A stretch of 64,000 nt of DNA from Jannaschia helgolandensis (GCF_900109285.1 NZ_FNZQ01000009.1:1-64000), one strand, 5' to 3'; positions 1 to 8,746 are shown, counted from the stretch's first letter. The notes: generated from the sequence alone by a model not told the origin. Numbers and translations: made by a program.

Positions 1-621
1 GACGGGGAACGGCTCCACCGTCGCCTCGTCCCGCTGCATGGCGATAAACTTGCCCACAAAGGTAGGCCGGAGTGCGGCGCGCTCATCGAACAGGGTCTTG
101 TAGGCCCGCGGGTTTGTCGGATGCCATTCCTTCAGAGCCCGGTCGGGCACCAATTCGCCCCGGTTGCCGCAGACCGGGTTTGCTATCGTCGGGGATAGGT
201 CGAGGTGGAAGTCCCCCGCATAGTTGAGACGCCAACAACGCTTTTTTTCTTCGAGAAGGCGCACATAGGTGGCGTGTTCCTTGAGCCGGTTTCCAACCGC
301 CGCCTTCAGGGTCGCTGGTGAGATGCCGGACGCGATACCTGCACAAAAGCAGATCAGATCGACATCGAATTCCCGCCGCCCGATTGGCTTCACGGCCGTT
401 CCAAGCGCACTGGACCCTTGGAGATAGACCAGAACACTGACGAGTAGGGGATCAGTTGAACCGGACAGCCAGTCTCCGACGGCACCATAGCTCTGGCGCG
501 CACGATCAAACTGGGTTTCGGTGAGGTCCAGATCCTCGCCGATCTCGTCCAAGATGGTGAATATCTGCGTGCGCCGCCGAATATCACTGTCGGTCAGCGG
601 CTGTCGCAACATCTGATTCAT
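1..621 (-). CDS. CBASS CD-NTase (cGAS/DncV-like nucleotidyltransferase), 3' end beyond window
   Basis: Only the N-terminal ~207 residues are present; the gene runs off the left edge. The protein shows the nucleotidyltransferase signature of CD-NTases: YLQGSSALG (Gly-Ser at residues 69-71), then EFDVDL with the two metal-binding aspartates at 86 and 88, and a third acidic site in FHLDLSPT (Asp141). CD-NTases make cyclic oligonucleotide second messengers on phage infection. The start ATG (619-621) overlaps the stop of the upstream capV by four bases (ATGA), so the two are translationally coupled. The order capV then CD-NTase matches type II CBASS such as Vibrio cholerae capV-dncV-cap2-cap3, so cap2/cap3-like genes may lie just outside the window (inference). 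The exact CD-NTase clade cannot be assigned from the fragment. Confidence 0.88.
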   Translation of the reverse strand, partial: MNQMLRQPLTDSDIRRRTQIFTILDEIGEDLDLTETQFDRARQSYGAVGDWLSGSTDPLLVSVLVYLQGSSALGTAVKPIGRREFDVDLICFCAGIASGISPATLKAAVGNRLKEHATYVRLLEEKKRCWRLNYAGDFHLDLSPTIANPVCGNRGELVPDRALKEWHPTNPRAYKTLFDERAALRPTFVGKFIAMQRDEATVEPFPV

Positions 622-1655
622 GCCGCTTTCTCCTTGAGTTGATAGACCGGCACGAAGGTATCGGCAGGCTGGGTGAAAAAGATCGGGGTCAGGTGGGGCT
701 TTGCTTTTCGGGCTTCTGACATACCGAGGCCCTTGAGGCGGCCGATCTTCGTGGTGTCATCCAAGGTGAAAAACCCGCTCGGGACAGACGGCGAAATGCG
801 GTAGATGCGATCCCCATCGTAAGGGTGTCCCGTCAGAAGTTTTGCCATGCCGAGGGCGCCATGTGATTGCCCATCCGCGTAAAGGTTGAGGACTTTGAGG
901 CCGAGTCCGGCAAAACCTGGACTTTCGGGCAGCATGTAGACTTCGTCCAGACACCCCAGGCTCAGAATGCGCAGGTCTGACGGAAGCCACCCCAGAAGAG
1001 TGATGGCTTCGACGACAGCAATGGCTGTGGGATTGTTGGCCCATGTCCCGCCATCGGTTAGGCCAATATCATCAGCAGTGCGATGTCGCTTGAAATACGT
1101 AGGTGCCGCTGCCGTAGCCAGGGCGGCATCAAGCGCAGTCTTGCGATAATCGGTTTGCAGGCGTGTGTGATGCGCGGTCTTGTAGATATAAGGGCTGCGG
1201 AGATCGGCATCCCACGCCGGGATCACCAACCGGGTCTGTGATTGCCCGATCAGATCGTTGTTGAGAACGGCCTTGAGTTCACGGGCAAGAATTGCCGCAT
1301 CGTGCTTTGGACCGACTACGTGCCGACCTGTGGCGGTGAGGGTGCGCCATGCCTGCCGTATCCTCCCCAGCGGTTCATCATCCGCATTGTCCTGACCGAA
1401 GATGACAGGCCCGCGACGCTCGTATAGCTCGAGCAGTTCCTTTGCCGTGCGGCCGAGGCCAAGGCCGAGTGCGATGATGCCACCCGTCGATGTGCCCGCG
1501 ATGAGATCGAAATAGCGCCCAATGGGCTGGCCCAGATCTTCCTCGAGCCCCGCGAGGAATGCAGCGGGCATCGTGCCCTTAATCCCGCCCCCGTCGATGG
1601 AGAGGATGCGACGTATCTGCCTGTTGTTCCCACCGTTGCTCATCCTGACATCCAT
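618..1655 (-). CDS. capV: CBASS effector: patatin-like phospholipase CapV
   Basis: A 345-residue patatin-fold lipase. It has the glycine-rich oxyanion motif DGGGIKG (residues 21-27), the nucleophile elbow GTSTG (Ser56) and the catalytic DGG triplet (Asp201), so the Ser-Asp dyad is complete. CapV-type effectors are switched on by the cyclic nucleotide made by the partner CD-NTase and degrade inner-membrane phospholipids, killing the infected cell. The gene lies directly upstream of, and overlaps by four bases, the CD-NTase gene, and follows the small DUF2188 gene by 14 bases, making one leftward operon. A second ATG four codons in (MSNGG) is a possible alternative start. A second CapV lies at 50.9-52.0 kb; both keep the same key motifs but the rest of the sequence differs clearly. 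Confidence 0.92.
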   Translation of the reverse strand: MDVRMSNGGNNRQIRRILSIDGGGIKGTMPAAFLAGLEEDLGQPIGRYFDLIAGTSTGGIIALGLGLGRTAKELLELYERRGPVIFGQDNADDEPLGRIRQAWRTLTATGRHVVGPKHDAAILARELKAVLNNDLIGQSQTRLVIPAWDADLRSPYIYKTAHHTRLQTDYRKTALDAALATAAAPTYFKRHRTADDIGLTDGGTWANNPTAIAVVEAITLLGWLPSDLRILSLGCLDEVYMLPESPGFAGLGLKVLNLYADGQSHGALGMAKLLTGHPYDGDRIYRISPSVPSGFFTLDDTTKIGRLKGLGMSEARKAKPHLTPIFFTQPADTFVPVYQLKEKAA

Positions 1656-1669
1656 TCCGCTTATGCCCT

Positions 1670-1894
1670 TCAGCCTTTCGGCGGATACGGGTCCTTGCCA
1701 TAGGTGTTGCGCTCGCGGATGCGACCGTTCTCGCCGTGGATCAGCATCTCGCTGCCCTGACGAATAGCGGATTCCCGCGCGGCCGTGATGGCCTCGCGCT
1801 GCGTGCCGTGGACGGAAGACGCGCGGGAGTTACCCGCCCCCTTCACTGCCCAACCGCTTTCATGCGGCACAACATGCTGATTTTTCTTAGACAT
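1670..1894 (-). CDS. DUF2188-like small protein at head of CBASS operon
   Basis: A 74-residue basic protein beginning MSKKNQHVVPHESGWAV, with the N-terminal HVVPH...W.V pattern and a central alanine/arginine-rich helix typical of DUF2188 proteins. The start is chosen at 1892-1894 because GAGG lies six bases upstream; a slightly longer in-frame start four codons earlier has no better ribosome site. The molecular role of DUF2188 is unknown. Here it is the first gene of the CBASS operon, 14 bases before capV, so it may be co-expressed with the defence genes or belong to the operon leader. Assignment to DUF2188 is by pattern recognition only. Confidence 0.75.
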   Translation of the reverse strand: MSKKNQHVVPHESGWAVKGAGNSRASSVHGTQREAITAARESAIRQGSEMLIHGENGRIRERNTYGKDPYPPKG

Positions 1895-1919
1895 TTCAAG
1901 CCTCACGTGTCGATTTCGG

Positions 1920-1949
1920 TTGACGATACGACAACCTTGTGTTTAAATA
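1920..1949 (+). promoter_or_regulatory. Candidate promoter in CBASS/regulator divergent spacer
   Basis: The 108-bp spacer between the divergent DUF2188-capV-CD-NTase operon and the XRE-ImmA/IrrE gene contains TTGACG (1920-1925), an 18-base gap and TAAATA (1944-1949), a fair sigma70-type promoter for the rightward regulator gene. It overlaps an interrupted inverted repeat GGTTG/CAACC (1918-1936), a plausible autoregulatory operator. This rests on sequence resemblance only. Confidence 0.45.
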
Positions 1950-2002
1950 TACAGGAAGAGATGTCGTTTATCAACCACAACAATAACCGCCGGGAGAGGA
2001 TC

Positions 2003-3082
2003 ATGTTCGGACAAAGACTGCGACTTGCCCGCAAGCGGGCGGGTCTATCCATGCAAGCGCTCGCGGAGCGCGTAACCCCAAACGTGTCGGCACAGGCCAT
2101 CAGCAAATATGAGGCGGACAAGATGATGCCGTCCTCGTCGGTGCTGGTCGGCCTCGGCAAGGCGCTTGGCGTGTCTCTGGACTTCCTGCTCGGTGGCCAG
2201 GTCGAAGCTCTGGAAAGCGTCGAGTGGCGAAAGAACTCGACCGCCTCGGCGCAGGATCGCGCGATGGCGGAATCCATTGTGATCGAGAAGCTCGAAGACT
2301 ATCTCGCCATCGAGGACATCCTCGACATGCACCCCGCCGAAGACCCCTTCGCCGCGCTGCGCGTGGACAAGGTGGCCGATGAAGAGGCCATCGACGCCAA
2401 GGCGCGGGAAGTGCGCGAGACTTGGCAGCTCGGGATCGACCCCATCCCGAGTATGACTGCGCTGCTCGAAGACAAGGGGCTCAAGGTCATCGAGGCCGAT
2501 CTCCCTGAGCGCATCAACGGGCTGGCCTGTCATGTCGAGCGGGCAGAAGGCCCACCGACTGAAGTGATCGTCGTCTCGCGGCACACCAATGTCGAGCGCA
2601 AGCGCTTCAATCTCGCCCACGAACTCGCGCACCGGATCATCATCGAAACCGGCAATGCCGCCCTGAAGAAAGAAGCCTCCATGCACCGCTTCGCGGGCGC
2701 GTTCCTCATTCCGCGTGAGCATCTGGAAGAGGAAGCTGGCCGGAACCGGCACGGCATGACCTGGATCGAGATCATGCGGCTTAAGCGGACCTATGGCGTG
2801 TCTGCCGCCGCGATGCTCGTGCGGCTTGGCCAGGTGGGCATTCTGTCGAAGAGCGCTGTAGAATATGCGTTCAAGACCTATGCGCGAAGCTGGCGGCGCG
2901 AAGAACCGGAGCCTATCGGTCCAGGCGAGGGCTTCGCGGCCTTCGAGAAGCCGCAGCGCTTCGAGCGCCTCGTTTGGCGCGCGCTCGGCGAGGAGATGAT
3001 TTCCCCCGTGCGGGCGGCGCAGATGCTCGGGCTCCCCTTGAGCGTTGTCGAACGGGACATCAGGGGGCCTCGTGACCTGTGA
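2003..3082 (+). CDS. XRE HTH - ImmA/IrrE metallopeptidase fusion (CapH/CapP-like regulator candidate)
   Basis: A 359-residue protein with an N-terminal Cro/C1 helix-turn-helix (residues ~4-65, GQRLRLARKRAGLS...SKYE) and a C-terminal zinc-peptidase domain with HELAH at 206-210 (COG2856/ImmA-IrrE). ATG at 2003 is chosen because a strong GGGAGAGGA lies just upstream; longer in-frame starts lack one. The stop overlaps the next gene by four bases (GTGA). XRE-COG2856 fusions occur as antitoxin-like partners and as phage-type repressors cleaved or released on DNA damage. The gene is divergent from the left CBASS operon, the position held by the separate capH and capP regulators in other CBASS loci. 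Whether it represses CBASS, the PIN gene, or both is inference. Confidence 0.85.
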   Translation: MFGQRLRLARKRAGLSMQALAERVTPNVSAQAISKYEADKMMPSSSVLVGLGKALGVSLDFLLGGQVEALESVEWRKNSTASAQDRAMAESIVIEKLEDYLAIEDILDMHPAEDPFAALRVDKVADEEAIDAKAREVRETWQLGIDPIPSMTALLEDKGLKVIEADLPERINGLACHVERAEGPPTEVIVVSRHTNVERKRFNLAHELAHRIIIETGNAALKKEASMHRFAGAFLIPREHLEEEAGRNRHGMTWIEIMRLKRTYGVSAAAMLVRLGQVGILSKSAVEYAFKTYARSWRREEPEPIGPGEGFAAFEKPQRFERLVWRALGEEMISPVRAAQMLGLPLSVVERDIRGPRDL

Positions 3083-3585
3083 CCTGTGTCGTCGTCAATG
3101 ATGCGTCCTGCCTGATCGACTTAAAGAAGGGGGAGTTGCTGCACGTTCTGCTGCGGCTGCCCTATCGCTTCATCGTGCCCCTGCCGATTCGTGAAGAGGA
3201 GCTTCTCGACTTCACGGCTCAGGAATGGCGGGGGCTCGAAGATGGTGGCCTTGCCACTTATGACCTGCCAGCCGAGGAAGTCGCGCAGGTGGTTGCGCTG
3301 AAGCGTGAGCACAGCCGTCTGTCAGCCTATGACTGCTTCGCTCTGGTCACGACAACCTGCCAGGAAAACGGCATCCTCCTGACCGGCGACAATCTTCTGC
3401 GCAAAGTCGCCACCGCCCGCGCCGTGCGCGTTCATGGCGTCCTGTGGATCATAGACGAGTTGCACGCCGCCGAAGTCTGCGAGGTCGAGCTTCTTGTTTC
3501 CGCACTGCAAATCTGGCGGGCGGATGAGGCGGTCTTCCTGCCTCCTGCCGAGATCGACAAGCGGCTGCGCCGTCTGGGGGCATAA
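3079..3585 (+). CDS. PIN-domain protein paired with XRE-COG2856 regulator
   Basis: A 168-residue protein starting GTG inside the end of the regulator gene (four-base overlap). The N-terminal VVNDASCLIDL, the central YDCFAL and the LLTGDNLLR segment supply the spaced aspartates expected of a PIN ribonuclease (Asp near residues 8, 87 and 107). COG2856-type regulator plus PIN protein is a recognised toxin-antitoxin-like arrangement, in which the PIN protein would be the RNA-cleaving toxin. Toxicity is not demonstrated by sequence; it could equally be an accessory nuclease of the adjacent CBASS locus, since the pair is divergently placed against it. Confidence 0.78.
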   Translation: MTCVVVNDASCLIDLKKGELLHVLLRLPYRFIVPLPIREEELLDFTAQEWRGLEDGGLATYDLPAEEVAQVVALKREHSRLSAYDCFALVTTTCQENGILLTGDNLLRKVATARAVRVHGVLWIIDELHAAEVCEVELLVSALQIWRADEAVFLPPAEIDKRLRRLGA

Positions 3586-3739
3586 TCTGAACAAGGTGGA
3601 GATGGCTGGACCCTGCCCACGACGTTCCCAGCGAGAGATCGAACGGTCGTGCAAGCCAAACCCTCTTTTTGGCGAAAAAAACACCGTTTGTTACATTCAG
3701 CGTTACGGAAGCTACGGGCAGGTCGCCACCCTCGCCACC

Positions 3740-5752
3740 CTATCGCGCAACCAGCCTTTCACCATCCTCCTCTCGCAGCATCGCTTCCATGTCGTCCAAG
3801 CCATCGACTGCAGAGCGCATCTGCGCCTCATCAGCTACGCTCGCTGCCTCTGCATCGGCGACCTGGCTTCCAAAATCCATCTCCATCTGGCGCTGTTCCT
3901 CTGCGATCACAGCTTGAACGACAGGCGCGGTCTTTCTTGGGGCGAGGTCGGTTTGTCCTGACGTTTGACCATCAGTAGCCTGGCGTACGGTCTCCACATC
4001 GGCGTTGGGTCCGCTCGGTCCACTCGCAGGCGGAGTCATCGGCATCGCGCGGACACTCAGCGGCAGCGTGCCTTGCGATCCCCCTCCCCCCGGCTCCGGA
4101 AACGGCAACTCGCCTGATTGCGCCGCGTGGATCGCCTTGAAGAGCCGGTCGTCAAAATATTGGATCCGCTTTGCCCGGATTGGCATCTGTGCATCAACGA
4201 CCATGACGATCTCATCAAGCGGCAGACGGCGCGCCTCATCTTCGGGTAACAACGAGCTCTCTTCAGTCCGTGTGGACTGGCTACGGCCTTCAAAGGGGTT
4301 CTTGCCAATGGAGCGTGAGCGCGTGACGACGGTTTTCGTGGTCTTGCCAACCGCCTTGCTCAGCTCTTCGACGGTTTTTTCATCCGAAGGCGTCAGGTAG
4401 AGCTTCACACCGGCATTGCCTTGCAGGGCGCGGCGGGTGTTCTCGCCGTAGATTTCATCGAGGGCGGGGATGGTTTGCGTGACCACGGCCAAATGGCCGC
4501 GATAGGTGCGCAGGGTCTCGATGCTCTCGACCACGATGGGCATCTTGCCGAGACGGTTGAACTCGTCGAGCATGATCATCACTGGCCAGGGCTCGTCGGG
4601 CCCGGGGTCCTTTTCCTGCATGGCGGAAAGGAGATCGGAGAAGAAGAGCCGGATCAGCGGCGCGAGGGGTTTGACCATCAGCGGCTGGACCACGAGATAG
4701 ACCGAAAAGGGCTTTTTCCGGATCGTGCGGAAGTCAAAGTCCGAGACTGCCGTCGCCTCATCGATGGCCGGGTTCTGCCATTGATCGAGCCCCGAGGTCA
4801 TCAGGAGCGAAACATAAGAGGTCAGCGTGTCATTGTTGGTGGACGCCAGCCGCGTGAAGATCAGTTTGGCCGCCCTGTTGTCGACCTCATGGCCCCGCGC
4901 GAAATACTCCTTCTGCTTGTTCCCGCCCGAGGCCGCGATGCGGTAGATCTCGCCCAAGGTCGGGCGCTTGCGCTGAAAGGCCAGCAGGCCTGCCGCCACG
5001 AAGAGATCGATCCCGCCTTTGAGGAGGCCCTGCACCCGGTCGTTGTCGCTTTGCAAAAAGAGCGTCGCCAGGAGCTGCAATTCCATCTGCTGGCGCGCGG
5101 GGTCTTTCAGTTCGAAGATGCGCAAGAGCGGGTTGTAGCGATGCGTGCGCTTGCCCTCCCAATCGGTGGGGGCAAAGCGATAGACCTTGTCGCCTTGGGC
5201 GGCGCGGTGCCGGGCCGTGGCCTCGAAACACTCGCCTTTCACATCGAGCGTCACGGCGGAGCCCTGCCAGGTCAGCAGGTTCGGAATGACGAAGCCCGTG
5301 GTCTTGCCGCGGCCCGTGGGCGCCACGATCAGCGCATGCGGGAAAACCTGCGAGCAAATGTAATTGGCGCGGGAGCCCGGCGGCCCCAGCTTGCCGAGGA
5401 TGAACCCGGTCCCGGGCGCCCCGAAGAAGCCGTTGGCCTTCATCTCGCGCGCGGTCTGCCAATGGGTCTGGCCAAACCGTGTCAGGGCGGACCCCGAGAG
5501 GGCGAGGCTCAGCATCAGGCCGGCGGCGGCGAAGCTGCCGATGATCAGGTGGATGAGCTGGGCATCTTCGGGGCGGCGATCGCGGATCGCCAGATAGTTC
5601 TGCGCGATATAGGCAAAGTCGATTTCGGCCCCGAAGCCGAGATCCTGGTAGGTCAGCACCGCCGAGGCGATGGTATAGCCCATGGCCCCGGTCACCAGCG
5701 TCACCAGCAGGACGCCGGTCGCGATCCGCGCTTTTCCCATGGAGGCGCTCAA
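3740..5752 (-). CDS. traG: Type IV secretion coupling protein TraG/VirD4
   Basis: A 670-residue conjugative coupling ATPase. Two N-terminal membrane segments (~11-30 and ~65-85) precede a P-loop VAPTGRGKTTG (144-153) and a Walker B VMIMLDEF (391-398), the usual VirD4/TraG plan. It links the relaxase-DNA complex to a type IV secretion channel at the inner membrane. The last ~120 residues are rich in Pro, Gln, Glu and Asp and look like a flexible tail. The 5' end overlaps the relaxase stop by four bases if the TTG at 5752 is the start; an ATG at 5740 is the alternative. It is the last gene of a leftward three-gene transfer module. A related but distinct copy begins at 62385. Confidence 0.95.
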   Translation of the reverse strand: MSASMGKARIATGVLLVTLVTGAMGYTIASAVLTYQDLGFGAEIDFAYIAQNYLAIRDRRPEDAQLIHLIIGSFAAAGLMLSLALSGSALTRFGQTHWQTAREMKANGFFGAPGTGFILGKLGPPGSRANYICSQVFPHALIVAPTGRGKTTGFVIPNLLTWQGSAVTLDVKGECFEATARHRAAQGDKVYRFAPTDWEGKRTHRYNPLLRIFELKDPARQQMELQLLATLFLQSDNDRVQGLLKGGIDLFVAAGLLAFQRKRPTLGEIYRIAASGGNKQKEYFARGHEVDNRAAKLIFTRLASTNNDTLTSYVSLLMTSGLDQWQNPAIDEATAVSDFDFRTIRKKPFSVYLVVQPLMVKPLAPLIRLFFSDLLSAMQEKDPGPDEPWPVMIMLDEFNRLGKMPIVVESIETLRTYRGHLAVVTQTIPALDEIYGENTRRALQGNAGVKLYLTPSDEKTVEELSKAVGKTTKTVVTRSRSIGKNPFEGRSQSTRTEESSLLPEDEARRLPLDEIVMVVDAQMPIRAKRIQYFDDRLFKAIHAAQSGELPFPEPGGGGSQGTLPLSVRAMPMTPPASGPSGPNADVETVRQATDGQTSGQTDLAPRKTAPVVQAVIAEEQRQMEMDFGSQVADAEAASVADEAQMRSAVDGLDDMEAMLREEDGERLVAR

Positions 5753-8076
5753 TGGACCTGACCCCGCTCGGTCTCGCCATCCACGTCTGTCGTGCGATGT
5801 TTTTCATATTCGGTGTCGGCAAGATCATCGACCACCTGGCGCAAGGCCTCCGTGTTGGCCGTCGCTGCATCCGATTGCAGGTAGACCTTGGCGACATAGA
5901 GCCGGTCGAGGCGGTCCTCGAGAACCTTCTCCAGCGCATCGGCATCGCCGGATGTGAGCCTCTCAAGTTGAGGGTCATCCAGCACCCGCGCGATCTCGCC
6001 CCGGAAAGCGTCCCGCTCCGCCTCGGTCTCGAAGGGCGCGGACAACTCCCCCGCCCGCTCATGGTCCAGGACACGCGCAATCTCGTCTGCAAGGCGGTCG
6101 GCACGGTCAGACTGCGAAGCAGTTTCACCGCGGGCTGCGAGGAGTGCGTCGCGCGTGCCAGACCCAAGCCCGTCGCGCATCTCGTTCTCGCGGCGGACCT
6201 GATTGATGACCTCCGTATCGCGTATCTCTACGACGGCCGCATAGGTCGCGCCGAGCCCGCGGGCGAGGTGGGACGGCATGTCCGGATAGCGCGTGCTGAA
6301 GTCATCCGTGACGGCATCTGCAACGGGCGTGCGGAGGTCGCGTCCCTCCATGATGCGGTCGACTTCACGGGTGATCTCGCTGGCGCGGGCCGCATCGGTG
6401 ATGGTCTCCCTGTAGGGCTCAGACCGGTCGATCACTTCGCCAGGGCGTGCGAGCAGGTCCGGGTGTGCTGCGAGATACGCGCGCTGCTCGGTCTCGATCC
6501 GGCGCTCTGCCTTTGAGACCACTTCCCACTCCCGGTCCTCGATCTGCTGCGCTGTCAGGCCGCCTGCGCGCATCTCCTGACGGATTGTCCCTTCCATCGC
6601 GCGGACCGCGTCCTCGTGATAATGGAACCGCTCGCTGTCCGCTTCCATGACGCCATCCCGGCGCAGCACGTTCTCGCGTTCCAAAAGCGTGCCAAGCGCG
6701 ACATGCATATCGTTGAGAATGTCGCGCGCCTGTTCCAGATCGGCGCGGCGTTCGAGGTTCAGGTTCCGCGCCTCAGCTACTTTGGAGAGATCGTCTACGA
6801 TCCATTGATGCTCGAGCGCTGCATTTGAGGCGCCCGTCTCGATCCGGGCCACGACTTCCGATGTGCTGATCCCCGTGCCCCGTAGTGCCGCGTCAATGCG
6901 CGATCTCAAATCGGGCTCTGCCAGACGCTCGCGCTGGCTGGCGTCGATATTGGCTTCGGAATAGATCCCGCCCTCCGAGGGGGTCTCTGACAGCGAGGAT
7001 GATCGCAAACCGAGAGGCTGCATGTGCTGGACCTGCGTCTGGATCTCGATGAGGCGTTTTTCCAGCACGGGACGTTCCGCGTCAGACTTCTCGGCGATCA
7101 TGCCCTGCACCCGCGCGAGCTTCTCCGCATAGAGGCTTCTGAGATCCTCGAAACTTTGATCCTCGGCCATATACACATCTCCTGTTCGGTCCACCTGTCC
7201 GCCATGCGCGAGCACCTCGCCCGCGCGGAAGAGTGCTGCGGCGATGTCTTCCCGGGCCTCCCGGGAAGCCTCCGCGGCAAGCGAATGGTAGACAGTTCTG
7301 GTGTTGGCGATCTCCGCCAGCGTCCGGGTCAAGTCGGCCCCCACACGTTCGCGCTCGCGGGGCGCGCGACCCTCTTCTTTCGCCGCATAAACCTCGCTGG
7401 TGCGGGCCGGGTAATGCACGACGCCGCGATCCACCCGGCGCGTGGCCTCCAGCCGCACGCCGTATTTCTCGGCCTCCTCGACCATGGCGAGGCGGAAGTC
7501 GTCATAGTTGAAGCGATGGTTGCGCCCCAGAAAGAAGAACTCGCCTTCCTGCGAGCGACGGTTCAGCACCAGATGCGCATGGGGATGATCGCGGTCCTCA
7601 TGCACCGCGATGATGTAGTCGAAATGGCCCGCGTCGGTCTGGAAGAACCGCTCGGCCACATCCGTCGCAATGTCGCGCACATCCTCTCCCCGCGTGCCGA
7701 TGGGGAAGGACATGAGCATATGGGTCGTCTGGCCCAGCTTCGGCTTGAAGCCCGCATCCCACCGCTTGGCAAAGCGTTCGGTCAGATCCTTGATGTCGCC
7801 CGCCTCAAGTTTCGCCTTGCCATCCAGAAACCCGCTCGAGTCGACGATATGGGTCGACTTGGTCGTGAGGTAATCGAGCTGGTTTGCGAGCTGCGATTTC
7901 GTATGTGTACCCCCGCCCCGGATCGCCTTGAAAACCGCTGGCCGATGCCCTGCTGCCGCGCGCACAAGCTGGGTCTGCTTGGCGACATGCAGCCCCTGCA
8001 TCGAGCCCCGGACGCGGCTCCAGCCATCCCGGAAGACCTCGCCCGTGACGGCATGGACGGCATCATTCAGCCGCAT
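5749..8076 (-). CDS. Relaxase (MOBP/VirD2-TraI-like), left transfer module
   Basis: A 775-residue relaxase. The catalytic N-terminal third carries the metal-binding triad HEDRDHPHAHLVLN (159-172) and a likely nicking-tyrosine segment LDYLTTKS (Tyr69). Such proteins nick oriT, stay covalently bound to the 5' end and pilot the strand through the coupling protein. The long C-terminal part is helical and charged, without a clear helicase motif. ATG 8074-8076 is preferred (GGGAG seven to eight bases upstream); it lies 14 bases inside the end of the MobC-like gene. The stop overlaps the traG start. The N-terminus aligns with the relaxase at 60428-62368 (both have GSM, AVFK and IR.GG), so they are distant paralogues. 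Confidence 0.93.
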   Translation of the reverse strand: MRLNDAVHAVTGEVFRDGWSRVRGSMQGLHVAKQTQLVRAAAGHRPAVFKAIRGGGTHTKSQLANQLDYLTTKSTHIVDSSGFLDGKAKLEAGDIKDLTERFAKRWDAGFKPKLGQTTHMLMSFPIGTRGEDVRDIATDVAERFFQTDAGHFDYIIAVHEDRDHPHAHLVLNRRSQEGEFFFLGRNHRFNYDDFRLAMVEEAEKYGVRLEATRRVDRGVVHYPARTSEVYAAKEEGRAPRERERVGADLTRTLAEIANTRTVYHSLAAEASREAREDIAAALFRAGEVLAHGGQVDRTGDVYMAEDQSFEDLRSLYAEKLARVQGMIAEKSDAERPVLEKRLIEIQTQVQHMQPLGLRSSSLSETPSEGGIYSEANIDASQRERLAEPDLRSRIDAALRGTGISTSEVVARIETGASNAALEHQWIVDDLSKVAEARNLNLERRADLEQARDILNDMHVALGTLLERENVLRRDGVMEADSERFHYHEDAVRAMEGTIRQEMRAGGLTAQQIEDREWEVVSKAERRIETEQRAYLAAHPDLLARPGEVIDRSEPYRETITDAARASEITREVDRIMEGRDLRTPVADAVTDDFSTRYPDMPSHLARGLGATYAAVVEIRDTEVINQVRRENEMRDGLGSGTRDALLAARGETASQSDRADRLADEIARVLDHERAGELSAPFETEAERDAFRGEIARVLDDPQLERLTSGDADALEKVLEDRLDRLYVAKVYLQSDAATANTEALRQVVDDLADTEYEKHRTTDVDGETERGQVH

Positions 8077-8656
8077 GGGCAAACTCCCTCAGCGCGGCCG
8101 TGGCCTGCAGCTGCATCGCGTCACGACGGCGGCGCAGAAGCAGATCGATCTCGTCAGCAGAATCCAGGATGAACCGCGCCAGCCCGCGCATCTGCGCAAG
8201 GCGCAATTCGGTAAACTCGGCACTCGTGCCCCCCACGGCCCCCTGCCCCCGCCGGTTGGCCTGCGTCATCTGCTTGGCGATCTGCGTGACCCCATTGCCT
8301 ACCTCGTGCAGAGAGGCGCGGTAGCGCGCCATCTCTGCTGCCATCTGCGCGTCCGGAACGAACACCCCGCCCGCCGCCTGAATGAGCCGCCGCAGCCCCT
8401 CGGCCCGGCTCTCGATCCCCGCCTTCGCCAACACCGCGTCAAGCGCCGCCAGCTCCGCAGCCGTGACCTTCACACTGACTGCTGAGACCGGAATTGCGGC
8501 ATCCGTCTGGCGCTCGGCATCTGCTTTGAGCGTGTACTGAATCGCCCGCACCGACACGCCAAAGCGTTCCGCCAGCACTGAAGTGGAAACGCCTTCCGCA
8601 GCTTCGCGAACGATCTCCATGCGGTCCGCATCTGTGAGGCGTTTTGAGCGAGACAT
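8063..8656 (-). CDS. MobC-like relaxosome accessory protein, left module
   Basis: A 197-residue protein with an N-terminal HTH-like segment (residues ~7-45, VLAERFGVSVRAIQYTLK), a ribbon-helix-helix-like stretch (VSVKVTAAELAALDAVLAK), and a C-terminal helical region with GNGVTQIAKQMTQANRRG, similar to the G-N-N/G-L-NQIA-motif of MobC proteins. MobC proteins bind oriT and help the relaxase open the nick site. It is first in the mobC-relaxase-traG operon. Repeats just upstream (8709-8746) are its likely binding sites. The paralogous gene of the right module (59713-60435) has the same HTH-plus-helical plan but low similarity. Confidence 0.8.
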   Translation of the reverse strand: MSRSKRLTDADRMEIVREAAEGVSTSVLAERFGVSVRAIQYTLKADAERQTDAAIPVSAVSVKVTAAELAALDAVLAKAGIESRAEGLRRLIQAAGGVFVPDAQMAAEMARYRASLHEVGNGVTQIAKQMTQANRRGQGAVGGTSAEFTELRLAQMRGLARFILDSADEIDLLLRRRRDAMQLQATAALREFAHAAE

Positions 8657-8672
8657 GCGAAGAAAGACCCCC

Positions 8673-8684
8673 TATTTCCTGCCA
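8673..8684 (+). other. Weak nic-like motif upstream of left mobC
   Basis: TATTTCCTGCCA on the + strand, 17 bases before the mobC start and on the strand opposite to mobC, loosely resembles the P-type nic consensus (ATCCTG followed by a pyrimidine) but has TCCTG in place of ATCCTG. No clear inverted repeat sits on its 5' side. It is listed because the right module has a better motif in the same relative position and orientation. Confidence 0.25.
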
Positions 8685-8708
8685 CCTTCCACCAAGGCTG
8701 CCTATACC

Positions 8709-8746
8709 TTACGATAATATACCCAACTGTCAATTATATACTTACG
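8709..8746 (-). promoter_or_regulatory. Direct-repeat control region of left mobC operon
   Basis: An AT-rich 38-bp stretch in an otherwise GC-rich region holds paired repeats: ATAATATAC (8714-8722) and ATTATATAC (8733-8741), each next to TTACG (8709-8713 and 8742-8746). On the minus strand TTGACA (8733-8728) lies between them, with A/T-rich -10-like TATTAT further downstream. This is a credible promoter/operator or relaxosome-binding region for the mobC-relaxase-traG operon. Confidence 0.5.

Noticed and set aside
1736-2002. Longer N-terminus for the XRE-ImmA/IrrE protein
   Set aside because: The upstream extension runs through the DUF2188 gene on the other strand and the divergent promoter; a strong ribosome site fixes the start at 2003.
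4421-5761. 446-codon + strand frame opposite traG
   Set aside because: It is an antisense shadow of the coupling-protein gene: residue-rich in His, Gly and Arg, no ribosome site and no family resemblance.
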